From Streptomyces sp. NBC_01460 (GTDB lineage: Bacteria > Actinomycetota > Actinomycetes > Streptomycetales > Streptomycetaceae): DNA of 64,000 nucleotides. This document shows, one piece after another, positions 54,148 to 62,976 of the stretch. Made by a program: the position numbers and the translations under genes. The stretch lies in the NCBI RefSeq assembly GCF_036227405.1, contig NZ_CP109473.1:8556001-8620000 (forward strand), written 5' to 3'. The notes beneath the pieces were generated by a model. It worked only from the letters and a program-made list of their open reading frames with translations. It ran no database searches and was not told the DNA's origin. Every line of letters starts with the position of its first letter. Position 1 is the first letter of the stretch.

Positions 54148-54924
54148 TTACTGATGAGGGATGTGGATGCCGGCCGCGCGCAGGTTCGCTTCGACCAGGG
54201 CGTTCAATCGGGCGATGGAGGGTCCCTGGTCTTCCCGGTGGTGGTTGACCAGTCCGTACCGGGCGGCGGCGTCTGACTGGCTCTGAAACCCGGTCGGCAT
54301 CGTCTGCAGCGCACGGCTGGTCAGCAGATTGGCGGCCACCTCGGAGGCGAGCCCGTCGATCCGTGGGTCGTCGGGATCCCAAGATCTGGCGTCCCAGCTG
54401 CGCTTGGTCAGCGCGATGAACTCGGGGTCGGCGAGCGAGTGCTCGAGGTGTGTCAGGAAGCTGTCGAAGATCTCCGGGATCAGTGCCCGGGCCAGCACCA
54501 GTCCCTCGCGTTGCACGGCCATGTAGTCGGTGCTGAAGCCGAGCTGGGTGAGTCGGTCCAAGATCGCGCAGGCCCGGTCGGGCAGCAGGGTCCGGTCGCT
54601 GTGTTCGAGCCGGTGCAGCGTGTCGCGGCGTGCGGTCAGGTCCTCGATCCGTTCGGTGAGGCGGCGATGGACGTCGTCCAGGGCGGCGGCGAACCGCTCG
54701 GGATCGGCGCCGAGCAGGCCGCTGATCTCGGCCAGCGGTACGCCGGCCCCGGCCAGGGTCCTGACCTGGATCAGCCGGAGCAGGTCGGCCGACCCGTACC
54801 GCCGGTAGCCGGAACTGTCACGGTCCGGCTCGGCGACCAGGCCGAGCCGGTGATAGTGCCGCACCGTCTTGATCGTGATGCCGACGAACGCCGCCGCCTG
54901 ACCGATCGTGAGCCCGTTCGTCAT
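54148..54924 (-). CDS. MerR-family transcriptional regulator
   Basis: Regulator of 258 residues. MerR winged helix at 5-75 (LTIGQAAAFVGITIKTVRHY, SSGYRRYGSADLLRL), a dimerising coiled coil to about 125 (VHRRLTERIEDLTARRDTLH), and an all-helical effector domain to the end, of the large type found in Streptomyces MerR proteins. Divergent from a serine hydrolase gene whose promoter carries a MerR-like dyad, so it probably controls that gene. Confidence 0.93.
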   Translation of the reverse strand: MTNGLTIGQAAAFVGITIKTVRHYHRLGLVAEPDRDSSGYRRYGSADLLRLIQVRTLAGAGVPLAEISGLLGADPERFAAALDDVHRRLTERIEDLTARRDTLHRLEHSDRTLLPDRACAILDRLTQLGFSTDYMAVQREGLVLARALIPEIFDSFLTHLEHSLADPEFIALTKRSWDARSWDPDDPRIDGLASEVAANLLTSRALQTMPTGFQSQSDAAARYGLVNHHREDQGPSIARLNALVEANLRAAGIHIPHQ

Positions 54925-55051
54925 CGGTTCAGCACACCTCCAGATCGTGGGCGGCCGCGGCCGCGGCCTCGGGGTACGGGTCGCGGGCGATCACAGGGGC
55001 GAGGGTAGCGCGCAATGATCGGTGCGGGTCAGCCCATGGTCGCGATGGAGG

Positions 55052-55080
55052 TTGACCTTGACCTTGGGTCAGGGTGCACG
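55052..55080 (+). promoter_or_regulatory. MerR-type operator in the merR/serine hydrolase intergenic region
   Basis: Overlapping TTGACC hexamers (55052 and 55058) lead into the dyad ACCTTGGGTCAGGGT (ACC-TG-CA-GGT symmetry), as in the stretched promoters bound by MerR proteins. The -10 element is not clear. It lies 70-100 bases upstream of the hydrolase gene. Confidence 0.55.
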
Positions 55081-55149
55081 CTCATCGCGAGGCCGCCTCG
55101 AAGGGGCCGGTAGCCGCCAGGCCAACTGTCGCGAGATTGAGGAATGACC

Positions 55150-56313
55150 ATGAGCGAGTCCCTCCACACCACAGAGAACTCCGCTGCCGGACAGGATCGC
55201 CCGGAGTTGCGGGAGGCCATCCAGGAGATCGTGGATTCCGGTATTGCCGGGGTGTCGCTGCGCGTGAACGATGAGCGGGGCGAGTGGGTCGGCAGTGGCG
55301 GGGTGGCCGAGCTAAACAAGGTTGCCGAGCCGCCGGTCGACGGGTACGTCCGGATCGGTAGCAACACCAAGACCTTCACCGCGACTCTGGTGCTGCAACT
55401 GGTGGCCGAAGGCAAGATCGAACTGGACACTGCGGCGGCCGACTACCTCCCCGATTTCGGGCTTGATCGGCGGATAACGGTGCGAATGCTGTTGCAGCAC
55501 ACCAGCGGGGTGTTCAACTTCACCGGCGAGCTCTTCGAGGACGGGGCGGTCGTCGCGGGGATCCCCTCCACCATCTCGGGCCAGGAGTGGGTGGACAACC
55601 GGTTCAAGACCTACCCGCCGGAAGAGCTGGTACGGCTGGCGTTGTCCAAGCCGGCGCGATTCGAGCCGGGGACGGACTGGAGCTACTCCAACACCAACTA
55701 CGTGCTGGCAAGGCTGCTGATCGAGAAGGTCACCGGCCGCTCGTGTGCCGAGGAGACGCAGGAGCGGATCCTGGGGCCGCTCGGAATGTCGGACACCGTG
55801 ACGCCGTACACCTCGCCGGAGATCCCCGAACCGCACGCCCACGCCTACTACCGGTATGAGGAAGCCGGCCAGCAGAAGACGGTCGACATCACTCGCCAGA
55901 ACCCCTCCTGGATCTCCGCCGGCGGAGACATGATCTCCACCACCCAGGACCTCCACACCTTCATCTCCGCACTGGCGGGCGGCAAGCTCCTGCCGGCCGG
56001 GCTGCTGGCCGAGATGCGCACGCCGCATCCCAAGAGCGGCTTCGGCCTGGGGCTGCGCGTGCAGGACGCGGGCCCCAACGGCGGCACCCTCCTCTTCCAC
56101 AACGGCGGCGCCGCCGGCCACGCGGCGCTGATGTACAGCACGACCGACGGCAGCAAGACCCTCACCGCCTCGCTCAACTATGTGGACGACGCCGCGATGT
56201 CCCTGGCCGGGGCGTTCCTGACGGCGATGGAGAGGCTCGTCGATGAGGTGTTCGGCGGCGAACAGGCCGGATCGACTGACGAGGTGGCCGAGCCGACGCA
56301 GCCGATGGACTAG
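55150..56313 (+). CDS. serine hydrolase, class C beta-lactamase / DD-peptidase family
   Basis: Protein of 387 residues. The catalytic SxxK motif is GSNTKTFTATL (about residue 78), the YxN motif is WSYSNTNYV, and the third motif is HNGG near 320 (FHNGGAAGHAA). This is the penicillin-binding/beta-lactamase fold, used by D-alanyl-D-alanine carboxypeptidases and esterases. No signal peptide is evident, unusual for an envelope enzyme, so an intracellular esterase role is possible. GAGGA favours the second ATG (55150) over 55144. Confidence 0.9.
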   Translation: MSESLHTTENSAAGQDRPELREAIQEIVDSGIAGVSLRVNDERGEWVGSGGVAELNKVAEPPVDGYVRIGSNTKTFTATLVLQLVAEGKIELDTAAADYLPDFGLDRRITVRMLLQHTSGVFNFTGELFEDGAVVAGIPSTISGQEWVDNRFKTYPPEELVRLALSKPARFEPGTDWSYSNTNYVLARLLIEKVTGRSCAEETQERILGPLGMSDTVTPYTSPEIPEPHAHAYYRYEEAGQQKTVDITRQNPSWISAGGDMISTTQDLHTFISALAGGKLLPAGLLAEMRTPHPKSGFGLGLRVQDAGPNGGTLLFHNGGAAGHAALMYSTTDGSKTLTASLNYVDDAAMSLAGAFLTAMERLVDEVFGGEQAGSTDEVAEPTQPMD

Positions 56314-56666
56314 TACTCCAGCCGGACTTCGGTACGCCCGACTTCGTGGGCTTCACCCCGGCCGAGATCCACTATCTACTGGCGATTGCTCACCCGCTCC
56401 TGATCGACAGGACAACCACAACACACGACGAACTGGTCAAGGTAGCGCCGCCGGCACCAGGTCGGGTCCGCCGCTGTCACTACACACGGCGCGGTCACTC
56501 CTTCGCGGTGCGTGCCGGACGAACTCGGCCTGCACGAGGCAGCACCCCGCTGCAGTCCCCACGCTCATGTTGTTGAACAGGACATGCACCGAAGTCCGAC
56601 CGGACTCCGAGCCGCTCAACTTGTGGACGGTACGCTCATCGCAGAATCACAGAATCGAGAGTTCCC
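56314..56666. other. region without an intact gene
   Basis: A short frame near 56350 (GFTPAEIHYLLAIAHPLLID) is coding-like but soon degenerates. The part before the next gene is less GC-rich and likely a promoter. Confidence 0.35.
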
Positions 56667-57041
56667 ATGCTGAGTGCAGTGACCAAGCAATTCGTCGATG
56701 CGGCAACCGCCCTGTCGCCGGAAGCACTCGCCTTGGCGTTTGACCGGATGGTTGACCTCCGCACCAAGGGCGGCAAGGAAGCGAGCCGGGCGGCGGTGCC
56801 GTCCGCTGCCGAGAACTCCGAACTTGACCACCGGATCCGTGCTGCCCTCCGCCCTCGCACCGACGAGCTCAACGCGCACCTAGCCGGATTGCACTTCGCT
56901 GCTGGTGCCGCGATCTTCACGGCAGCCCGAGCGATACTGAAGGGTCGGAACCTGACTGCGGAGCAGTTCGACGTGCTCGTACGGCCGTTCGTCGGGAGCG
57001 GCGCGGTGCTCCCGCCACACTCCCCACCGCCAAACCGTTGA
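56667..57041 (+). CDS. hypothetical protein
   Basis: Unknown soluble protein of 124 residues, mainly helical (VTKQFVDAATALSPEALALA, DHRIRAALRPRTDELNAHLA), with a GAGAG ribosome site. No recognised family, signal or membrane segment. Upstream DNA is AT-richer than average, consistent with recent acquisition. Confidence 0.6.
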   Translation: MLSAVTKQFVDAATALSPEALALAFDRMVDLRTKGGKEASRAAVPSAAENSELDHRIRAALRPRTDELNAHLAGLHFAAGAAIFTAARAILKGRNLTAEQFDVLVRPFVGSGAVLPPHSPPPNR

Positions 57042-57115
57042 CCAGGGGAAATGCCGAAGTACGGCTGAAGTGCTAAGTCGGTATCCCGCCCCGGTCGTAA
57101 AGCGGCAGGCCCGCG

Positions 57116-57544
57116 ATGGACGGTCTTCGAATAGCCGAGAAGAGCATCGAGTTGCTGTGTGCTCCTGGCCTTCACTCACCGACGGCCGCCTACGCCCGCG
57201 CTCTCAATCAAGCGGTCTGGCAGGAGCGTGATGAGGGGAGGGACGTTTCGGTGGACTCGATAGCGGTTCGAGCCCACCAGCACGCTGCCGGTGCGAGGAA
57301 GGTGTCCCCGGCCGCCGTTGCTCCAAAGGGGGCCGGGCAGGGGCCGAGCCAGGTTGATCCGGTACTGCGGAAACTGGCCGCCCGGCTGGAGGAGGTGGTC
57401 AGATCGGCGAAACTTCCGCCCGCGCCCGCTCACAGCGCGCCCGTGCTTGTGCCTGAGCTTCCTGGATCTCCATTTCATAGACGCGGCGTTCGGCCTGCCG
57501 ACGCAGTCAGTCGAGCAGGACCCGGTTCGCCTCCAGGTCACTGA
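57116..57544 (+). CDS. doubtful hypothetical protein
   Basis: The first 65 codons (LRIAEKSIELLCAPGLHSPT, AAYARALNQAVWQERDEGRD) look like a real helical protein, the rest is poor. On the opposite strand at about 57600-57400 lies another coding-like stretch (SGTISDLEANRVLLD, in-frame TGA, RRQAERRVYEMEIQEAQAQA), a coiled-coil remnant with one nonsense codon. The two cannot both be native; I favour decay of the region 57400-57600 on both. Confidence 0.35.
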   Translation: MDGLRIAEKSIELLCAPGLHSPTAAYARALNQAVWQERDEGRDVSVDSIAVRAHQHAAGARKVSPAAVAPKGAGQGPSQVDPVLRKLAARLEEVVRSAKLPPAPAHSAPVLVPELPGSPFHRRGVRPADAVSRAGPGSPPGH

Positions 57545-57828
57545 TGGTGCCGGAGCGCGGGGCGGCGTCAGATTTGGCTACGCCTCGGGGCCGGCCGCGT
57601 CGTGAACGTGCGTGAGGGCGGTGCGGGCCTGCACCCGGTCCGGGCCCGACAGGGTCGCCCAGTACGGGTGAGTGATCACAAGAGTGGTGAGCTCCAGGAT
57701 CCGCGCCCGGTACCCGGCGAGACGCTTGGCCTGTCAGGGGGTGTAGCCGGGGCTGTCCGGTCATCGACAGAGCCACCAGCGGGAGGAACAACCTGGAACC
57801 CGCTCTCACTGTCAGTGCGGCACGACAG

Positions 57829-57867
57829 CATGAGCCCGGGGCCGCCGGAACCGGCCCCGGGCTCATG
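57829..57867 (+). promoter_or_regulatory. perfect hairpin just before the 57881 gene
   Basis: 16-bp perfect inverted repeat (CATGAGCCCGGGGCCG and complement) with a 7-base loop, ending 13 bases upstream of the start codon and next to the AGAGGA ribosome site. It may be a terminator for upstream transcription, leaving the following gene leaderless or weakly expressed, or a translational control hairpin. Confidence 0.6.
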
Positions 57868-57880
57868 ACGAGAGGAAAGC

Positions 57881-58450
57881 ATGCCTACCACCGACGCCGC
57901 CGAGGGGCTCACCTATTCCGCCGAGGCATACGCCGCAGTCGAGAAGGCGGTGGAATCCCAAGGCTTTTACGTGCCCATCGTCCTGGCGGAAGCGGCCGAG
58001 TTGCTGACCGACCTGTGGGCCGCCGGCGCGCGCCGCGGCGTTGCCCCGGCCGATTGGGCATCGGTAGTCAATCTCGCGGTCGTCGCGCGCAACATCGTCA
58101 CCAAGAAGTACGGGCGGTTCTCGGATCCCGAGGGCACCATGGCGAAAGCCGTCTCCCTGCAGGGCCACCTGATCACCGCCCTGGAGGAGTTCGGGCTCAC
58201 CGCCCGGATCAGCGGCCCCGTCATCGTCGACCGTGGCCCCGACACCCCGCGCGGAGGCTTCCACGGCGACGCCGACATCGAGGTCCACATCTACATCGAC
58301 GGCGGATGGGCCTTCGCCTTCGCCGAGTACAGGGCGCCGGCGCCCGTCGCGCCGATCGTCGCCCCGGCCACCGAGGTCGGAGCCTCCCAGGTCGCCGACA
58401 TCATCCGGGCCTTCGTACGCGGCGAACTCGGCGACATCTTCCGCTGCTGA
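57881..58450 (+). CDS. hypothetical protein
   Basis: Unknown protein of 189 residues with good codon use and an AGAGGA ribosome site. N-terminal half helical (GLTYSAEAYAAVEKAVES, SVVNLAVVARNIVTKKYG), central part beta (GGFHGDADIEVHIYIDGGWA), and an Ala/Pro/Val-rich stretch before a terminal helix (QVADIIRAFVRGELGDIF). No signal or membrane segment. Function unknown. Confidence 0.72.
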   Translation: MPTTDAAEGLTYSAEAYAAVEKAVESQGFYVPIVLAEAAELLTDLWAAGARRGVAPADWASVVNLAVVARNIVTKKYGRFSDPEGTMAKAVSLQGHLITALEEFGLTARISGPVIVDRGPDTPRGGFHGDADIEVHIYIDGGWAFAFAEYRAPAPVAPIVAPATEVGASQVADIIRAFVRGELGDIFRC

Positions 58451-58455
58451 GCCCG

Positions 58456-59015
58456 CTACCGACCGACCCGGCCAGCCGCGTGGCGCCATCCGGGGCGGCC
58501 GGTTTCCCGTCGGACGCGGTAGGCGTCGAGTGCGATGAGGATGTCGGGGGCCAGGTCGTCGATGATCCGCAGGCACCAGGCCAGGAGCGGGCCCATGACG
58601 TGTTCGGGGATGCGCTGGGTGGTGTTCTCGGCGCGGGTGCGGCGGGTGCTGTTGCCTCAGTTCTCGCAGTCCAGCGGATCAACGGTGATGCGGTCGCCAG
58701 GCAGCACGGTGCGGTAGCGGTAGAGCATTCGGACCGAGCTCTGTGCGACCTCGCGGCTGGCTTCGCCGGGTAGTACGGCGTGCAGGTAGCAGCGCGTCGC
58801 GCCGAAGTCGTCGAGGGTCAGGTCGGCCAGGCGGGGCTGGCCGGGGCGGGCGGCGACCCAGTGGGTGAAGCGGAGCTGCTCGGTGAAGCACGCCTTCTCT
58901 GGCTCCAGGACCTGGGTGTGGACAGCGGGTGCGGGGCGGAGGAGCTTGAAATCGACTGCGTCTCGTCCGGCTTCGCTTCGGCCGGTGCCAGGCGTTCGCT
59001 GACCGGCTGGGTCAT
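58456..59015 (-). pseudogene. integrase/recombinase-like remnant
   Basis: Minus-strand frame with THWVAARPGQPRLADLTLDD, SSVRMLYRYRTVLPGDRITV, then an in-frame TGA at about 58653-58655 in DCEN-stop-GNS where Trp is usual. The same frame continues with NTTQRIPEHVMGPLLAWCLR and DILIALDAYR. The pattern, with RIPE.VM.PLL.W.LR, is that of large site-specific integrases in Streptomyces accessory regions. An earlier frameshift separates MTQPVSERLAPAEAKPDETQ. Only the N-terminal domain remains. Confidence 0.6.
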
Positions 59016-59239
59016 TCCGGTTCGGGCCGGTTGCCGTTCGGGGGTCTCTGCGCCCCGCTGGTGGTGACCGTCCTCTATGTGGCAGGCGGCGAGGGAGTCT
59101 GGGCAGTTCGCAGAACCTCGACGCGCGGCTCTCCGGGTGCAGTAGCCTCCGGAATCCTGTCGCCCCCGCATGGGGCCTTGGCGGTGTCTTCCCGTCCGTC
59201 ACAGCTGCCGCACTTGCCATCCGGCTCACGCTGCGATCG

Positions 59240-59890
59240 CTAGTGACCCGTCATGCGGAGCCACTGCATCGTTGTGACGAGCTCTTCGCCGAAGTCCTCG
59301 CAGAGCGCGAGCAACTCGCGACCGGTGGACGAGTCGAGCAGCCCTGCTGAATCGGGGAGAACCCCGAGAGCACCGTGGCAGGCGGTCTCGACAGCGAAGT
59401 GGCGCGATGCGAAATAGCCCTCGCTCGCTCGGCCCGCCAGGTCGGCGAGGTACTGGCGGTGGGCTTTCTTCGAGGGGTGAGAGTAGAAGGAGCCCTCGAC
59501 GAGACCGTCGAGGTAGTTCGCCAGGCCGGCCGAGGCTTCGACCACTCGCTCGACTTCGTCCACGCCAGACTTGTCCAGCAGTTCGCCGAAGGTCAGCAGG
59601 TTGCTGATGGTCTCCAACTGAAAGAGCTGGACCGTGTCCGGGTCAACTTCAGATGTGAAGAGCGGGGCGGTGCACAGCTCGGCGATTGCTCGCCGGTATG
59701 CGCGATCCGACTCTTCACCAGCGGGTGATGCTGCCAGTCGGAACAGCGACTCCAGCACAGACTGGTCGACGCCCCACTCTGCATCCAATCCGAACGCGAG
59801 TATCGGCGCGCGCCACCGCCACAGGGCCAGGACGGCAGCCTGACGCTGGTGGACGGGCCTCAGGTCCGTCAATCGCTCGATCCGCACCAC
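59240..59890 (-). CDS. hypothetical protein
   Basis: Unknown soluble, helical protein of 216 residues (RQAAVLALWRWRAPILAFGL, ELLDKSGVDEVERVVEASAG, ELLALCEDFGEELVTTMQWL) with normal codon use. GTG start without a clear ribosome site. Size and composition would fit an immunity-type protein, but no family is recognised. Confidence 0.65.
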   Translation of the reverse strand: MVRIERLTDLRPVHQRQAAVLALWRWRAPILAFGLDAEWGVDQSVLESLFRLAASPAGEESDRAYRRAIAELCTAPLFTSEVDPDTVQLFQLETISNLLTFGELLDKSGVDEVERVVEASAGLANYLDGLVEGSFYSHPSKKAHRQYLADLAGRASEGYFASRHFAVETACHGALGVLPDSAGLLDSSTGRELLALCEDFGEELVTTMQWLRMTGH

Positions 59891-60621
59891 GTTCTCGAGT
59901 CAGCCCTTCCGATCCACCGGCCTCGCCCGCCCCCTTTACCTCGGGACACTGTAGAAGCCGCCGAAGGGCCACGTGACCGCCAGGACGGTGTCTGGCCCAA
60001 GCCAACTGCGGGAATCGGGCATACCGGTTCAGAATGTCCTCTGAGACTTCCCCTCTTCTACCTGGCTGCCTGGCTATGGGGTGGTGGCTGGTGTTGGGCG
60101 CGGTCTAGGGGAAGGCGGGCGGCGCTGCACCGGCCCGTCTTCCGGCCCGTCGCAGGGGCTCCGGACCGGCGACGAGACCGACGGCCAGGCGGCGGTGCTG
60201 GTCGGTCCTACTGTCCTGCTTCGACGCCTACAACCGCGCCCGCGGAGCACGAAGCGGCCTGCTCTTCGGCCCCCGGGCCTCCCTCTGGAGGAACAACGGG
60301 CCTTCGACGACCTCGAACGAGCCATCGAAAAACTCCGCCACGCCCACACGCAAAAGCCACCAACGAACTGAACCGACGGCACCCGCAAACCCGCTCCGCC
60401 ACCCTCCATGCCGCCGCGAACTGGCGTGCCCGGCCACCGCGCTGCTGGACCTGCAACAGGAAGCCCCACCTGCCCGCTGCGCCGGTCAACCCCGGCACGA
60501 TTGCGGGCCTTGAGACCTGGGCGTGGGTGGGTAGGGTGGCGGGAACACACCAGAGAGGGTGTGCGGTGTGCCGGGAAGCCTGGTCGGCGGCTCTGTCGTC
60601 GATCCATCCCGGAGATGTGCC
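59891..60621. other. accessory region with repeat copy B and fragments
   Basis: Contains copy B of the dispersed repeat and a short coding-like tail (PLEEQRAFDDLERAIEKLRH, ending before 60371) of an unknown gene. No intact gene. GGAG before 60622 is the ribosome site of the next gene. Confidence 0.4.
60040..60130 (+). repeat. dispersed repeat, copy B
   Basis: Starts CTTCCCCTCTTCTACCTGGC and runs with small indels parallel to copy A at 47690-47800 (shared TGGCTATGGGGTGG, GGTGTTGGGCG, GTCT-GGGGAA). Origin unknown. Confidence 0.6.
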
Positions 60622-60900
60622 GTGCTGCTGCCCGCCTTGATAATTCTGGCCATGCTGCTGCTCCGTCTCCTCGTCGGAGAGGTGCGGCACCCGGGGAGCA
60701 CGCATCAGCAGTGGCTGTTCCTGCGAAACCGCGCCGCTTTGATAGCCGGTGCTGTGGCCTTCGTTCTGACCGCGGGGGCCGGCTGGGTTGTCGCGAAAAC
60801 CGGTGTGCTGCTGTGGGCAGTCTTGATCGGCTTGCTGGTCGCCTTCATCGCGGACCGCCTGAGCAAGGCCGAGACACCGACGAGACCAAGCGGCCAATGA
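60622..60900 (+). CDS. small membrane protein
   Basis: Protein of 92 residues with three hydrophobic helices at about 2-17 (LLPALIILAMLLLRLLVG), 38-56 (ALIAGAVAFVLTAGAGWVV) and 59-75 (GVLLWAVLIGLLVAFIADRL). GTG start follows GGAG by 8 bases. No recognised family. It ends just before the IS630-type element. Confidence 0.65.
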   Translation: MLLPALIILAMLLLRLLVGEVRHPGSTHQQWLFLRNRAALIAGAVAFVLTAGAGWVVAKTGVLLWAVLIGLLVAFIADRLSKAETPTRPSGQ

Positions 60901-61019
60901 CCGGCCACGTGATCGCCTCGGTGGCGCAAGCGGACCGGTGGTCACAGCGTTCCGGGCGAGCCTCAGGGTCGCGCCGCAGGGCGGGTGGTCGGACACCGGA
61001 GACATGAGCTAGTGCCGCG

Positions 61020-62192
61020 TCAGGCAACGTTTGCCCTGTCGACGACTGCGCGTAGGCGCTCGTCCTTGGCGTGCTTGTTCCGCCAGATGATGTAGCGGCG
61101 GATCATGCTGCCCTGCTCCTTGTGGCTGGCGTGGTCGGTGCCGTCCAGCGTGAAGTGGCGCAAGGCGGTGAACTGGGCCTCGATGCGGTTGAGCCAGGAA
61201 CTGTTGGTCGGCGTGTAGGCGAACTCGACGTTGTTGGCTGCCGCCCAGTCGCCGACCCGGGTGTCCTTCTTGGTGGTCAGGTGCGGGGAGAAGTTGTCGA
61301 GCACGATCGCGATGCGGATCTTGGGCGGGTGGAGACTGCGCAGGTAGCGGCAGAACTCCAGGAACCTCGTGCGGTTCTTCTTCGGCTTGATGTGGCCGTA
61401 GAGCTTGTCCTGGGCCAGGTCATAGGCGGCGAACAGGTGCCTGACCCCGTGCGGGCGGGTGTAGGTCGCCCGTCGGCGGGGCCGGGGTTCCCGGTCGGGG
61501 TCCTTGTGCCGGCCGCCGCGCTCGGCCCACTGCCGCCCTTGGTGGGGTTGGAGGTTGAGCGGGCCGAACTCGTCCATGCAGAAGATGACTTCGGGCTCGC
61601 CTTCCTCGGGTATGACCTCGCGGTCGGCGATCGCGTAGAGGTGCTCGACGCGGGCCTTCTTGGCGGCATAGTCGGGGTCGCGGGAGGTCTTCCAGGTCTT
61701 CACGCGTTGAAACGAGACGCCCTCCTCACGAAGCAGGACTCGAAGGCCCTCGTGGCTGATGTCGTCGACCACCCCCTCGGAGACCAGGAAGTCGGCCAGC
61801 TTGGCCAGGCTCCAGGTCGAAAACGGCAGGCCGTGTTCGGCCGGCTTGGACTTGGCGATTTTCTTGATCTCGCGGCGTTCCGAGAGGGTGAAGGTCTTGG
61901 GCCGCCCGCCCTTGTACTTGGGGTAGAGCGAGTCGAAGCCGTCGGTGTTGAAGTTGTGGATCACGTCCCGGATCCGGTCCGCGCTGGTGAACGTGACCTC
62001 GGCGATCTTCGCCACGGGCATGCTCTGGGCGGACAGCAGCACCATCTGGGCCCGCCGCCAGGTCACCACCGACCCGATTCCCCTGCGGATGATCCGCAGC
62101 AGCCGTCTGCCCTCGGCGTCATCGATCTCGCGGACCCGCACTCGCTCTGCCATCGGCCCAGCCTGGCGCACGCGCGCCGTCCGAAGCGGCAC
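61020..62192 (-). CDS. IS630-family transposase
   Basis: DDE transposase of 390 residues. N-terminal helix-turn-helix (TWRRAQMVLLSAQSMPVAKI, ADRIRDVIHNFN), a second HTH-like part, and the catalytic core with Asp207 (FCMDEFGP), Asp299 (VLDNFSPH) and Glu338 (SSWLNRIEAQ). All three are present and the frame is open, so the enzyme may be active. An internal ATG at residue 14 is an alternative start. The stop codon lies within the left inverted repeat, a compact layout typical of the family. Confidence 0.92.
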   Translation of the reverse strand: MPLRTARVRQAGPMAERVRVREIDDAEGRRLLRIIRRGIGSVVTWRRAQMVLLSAQSMPVAKIAEVTFTSADRIRDVIHNFNTDGFDSLYPKYKGGRPKTFTLSERREIKKIAKSKPAEHGLPFSTWSLAKLADFLVSEGVVDDISHEGLRVLLREEGVSFQRVKTWKTSRDPDYAAKKARVEHLYAIADREVIPEEGEPEVIFCMDEFGPLNLQPHQGRQWAERGGRHKDPDREPRPRRRATYTRPHGVRHLFAAYDLAQDKLYGHIKPKKNRTRFLEFCRYLRSLHPPKIRIAIVLDNFSPHLTTKKDTRVGDWAAANNVEFAYTPTNSSWLNRIEAQFTALRHFTLDGTDHASHKEQGSMIRRYIIWRNKHAKDERLRAVVDRANVA

Positions 62193-62361
62193 CCGGACGG
62201 CGCGTCACATCTGCGACTGAGCAGCAGGATTTGCCACCTGCTCTGGTCAGCCTGGCGCCTCGACGTCGTCAGTGAAGGCGCGCAGGAGATGCTGTGCCAG
62301 CAGCGCCAGGCCGCCGAGCACGCCAAGGTGCCACAGGCCCAGCCCGTTCACCGGGCGCGCC

Positions 62362-62814
62362 TTAGCTCACCGCCTGCTTTACGAGCGCACCGATCCGCGC
62401 CTCCACCTCGGCCGTCACCTCGGTCAGGGCGAAACCGGCCGCCCACATCGTGCCCTCGTCCAGCTTCGCCTGGTCGCTGAACCCGAGCGTCGCGTAGCGC
62501 GCCTTGAACTTCTCCGCGCTCTGGAAGAAGCACACGACTTTGCCGTCCAGTGCGTAGGCGGGCATCCCGTACCAGAGCTTCGGCGCGAGGGCCGGGGCGC
62601 TGGCTGTGATGACTGCATGGACCCGCTCAGCCATGATCCGGTCCGAGTCCTGCATATCGGCGATCTTCGCGAGCACGTCCCGCTCCGCCTCCGCGGCCTT
62701 GTCCGCGCGCGAGCTGCGGCGGGCTGCCGTCTTCAGCTCTTGGGCGTGGTCCTTCATCGCGGCCCGCTCCTCGGCCGTGAATCCCTCGTGCGTGCTGCTT
62801 TCGGTGCTGCTCAT
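62362..62814 (-). CDS. DUF1801 domain protein (YdhG-like)
   Basis: Small cytoplasmic protein of 150 residues. The N-terminal helical part (FTAEERAAMKDHAQELKTAA) precedes a YdhG/DUF1801 fold: VHAVITASAPALAPKLWYGM, PAYALDGKVVCFFQSAEKFK, ATLGFSDQAKLDEGTMW. The fold resembles frataxin; function is unproven, though iron or stress roles were proposed for relatives. AGGGAGA precedes the ATG. Divergent from a TetR gene that probably represses it, and carried inside the IS630-type element. Confidence 0.88.
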   Translation of the reverse strand: MSSTESSTHEGFTAEERAAMKDHAQELKTAARRSSRADKAAEAERDVLAKIADMQDSDRIMAERVHAVITASAPALAPKLWYGMPAYALDGKVVCFFQSAEKFKARYATLGFSDQAKLDEGTMWAAGFALTEVTAEVEARIGALVKQAVS

Positions 62815-62887
62815 GGCAGATCTCCCTTTGAGGGTCTGATGTGCTGGATCTTGGGCGCGTGGGTGGCGACGTGCCGCCACATCCGAC

Positions 62888-62908
62888 ATCGGCACGCGGC
62901 GTGCCGAT
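62888..62908. promoter_or_regulatory. TetR-type operator 1
   Basis: 21-base palindrome with perfect 8-bp arms, ATCGGCAC-N5-GTGCCGAT, 74 bases upstream of the DUF1801 start. Same core as operator 2. Confidence 0.8.
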
Positions 62909-62944
62909 CGAGTCTGAATACTGCGCGCAGCCCTCGACATTGTC

Positions 62945-62965
62945 AACGGCACGCCATGTGCCGTT
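62945..62965. promoter_or_regulatory. TetR-type operator 2 over the tetR promoter
   Basis: 21-base palindrome with perfect 8-bp arms, AACGGCAC-N5-GTGCCGTT. It fills the space between TTGTCA (62940) and TAGGAT (62965), so the bound regulator would block its own promoter. TAGGAT is 6 bases before the ATG, so the tetR transcript may be leaderless. Confidence 0.8.
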
Positions 62966-62976
62966 AGGATGGCGGC

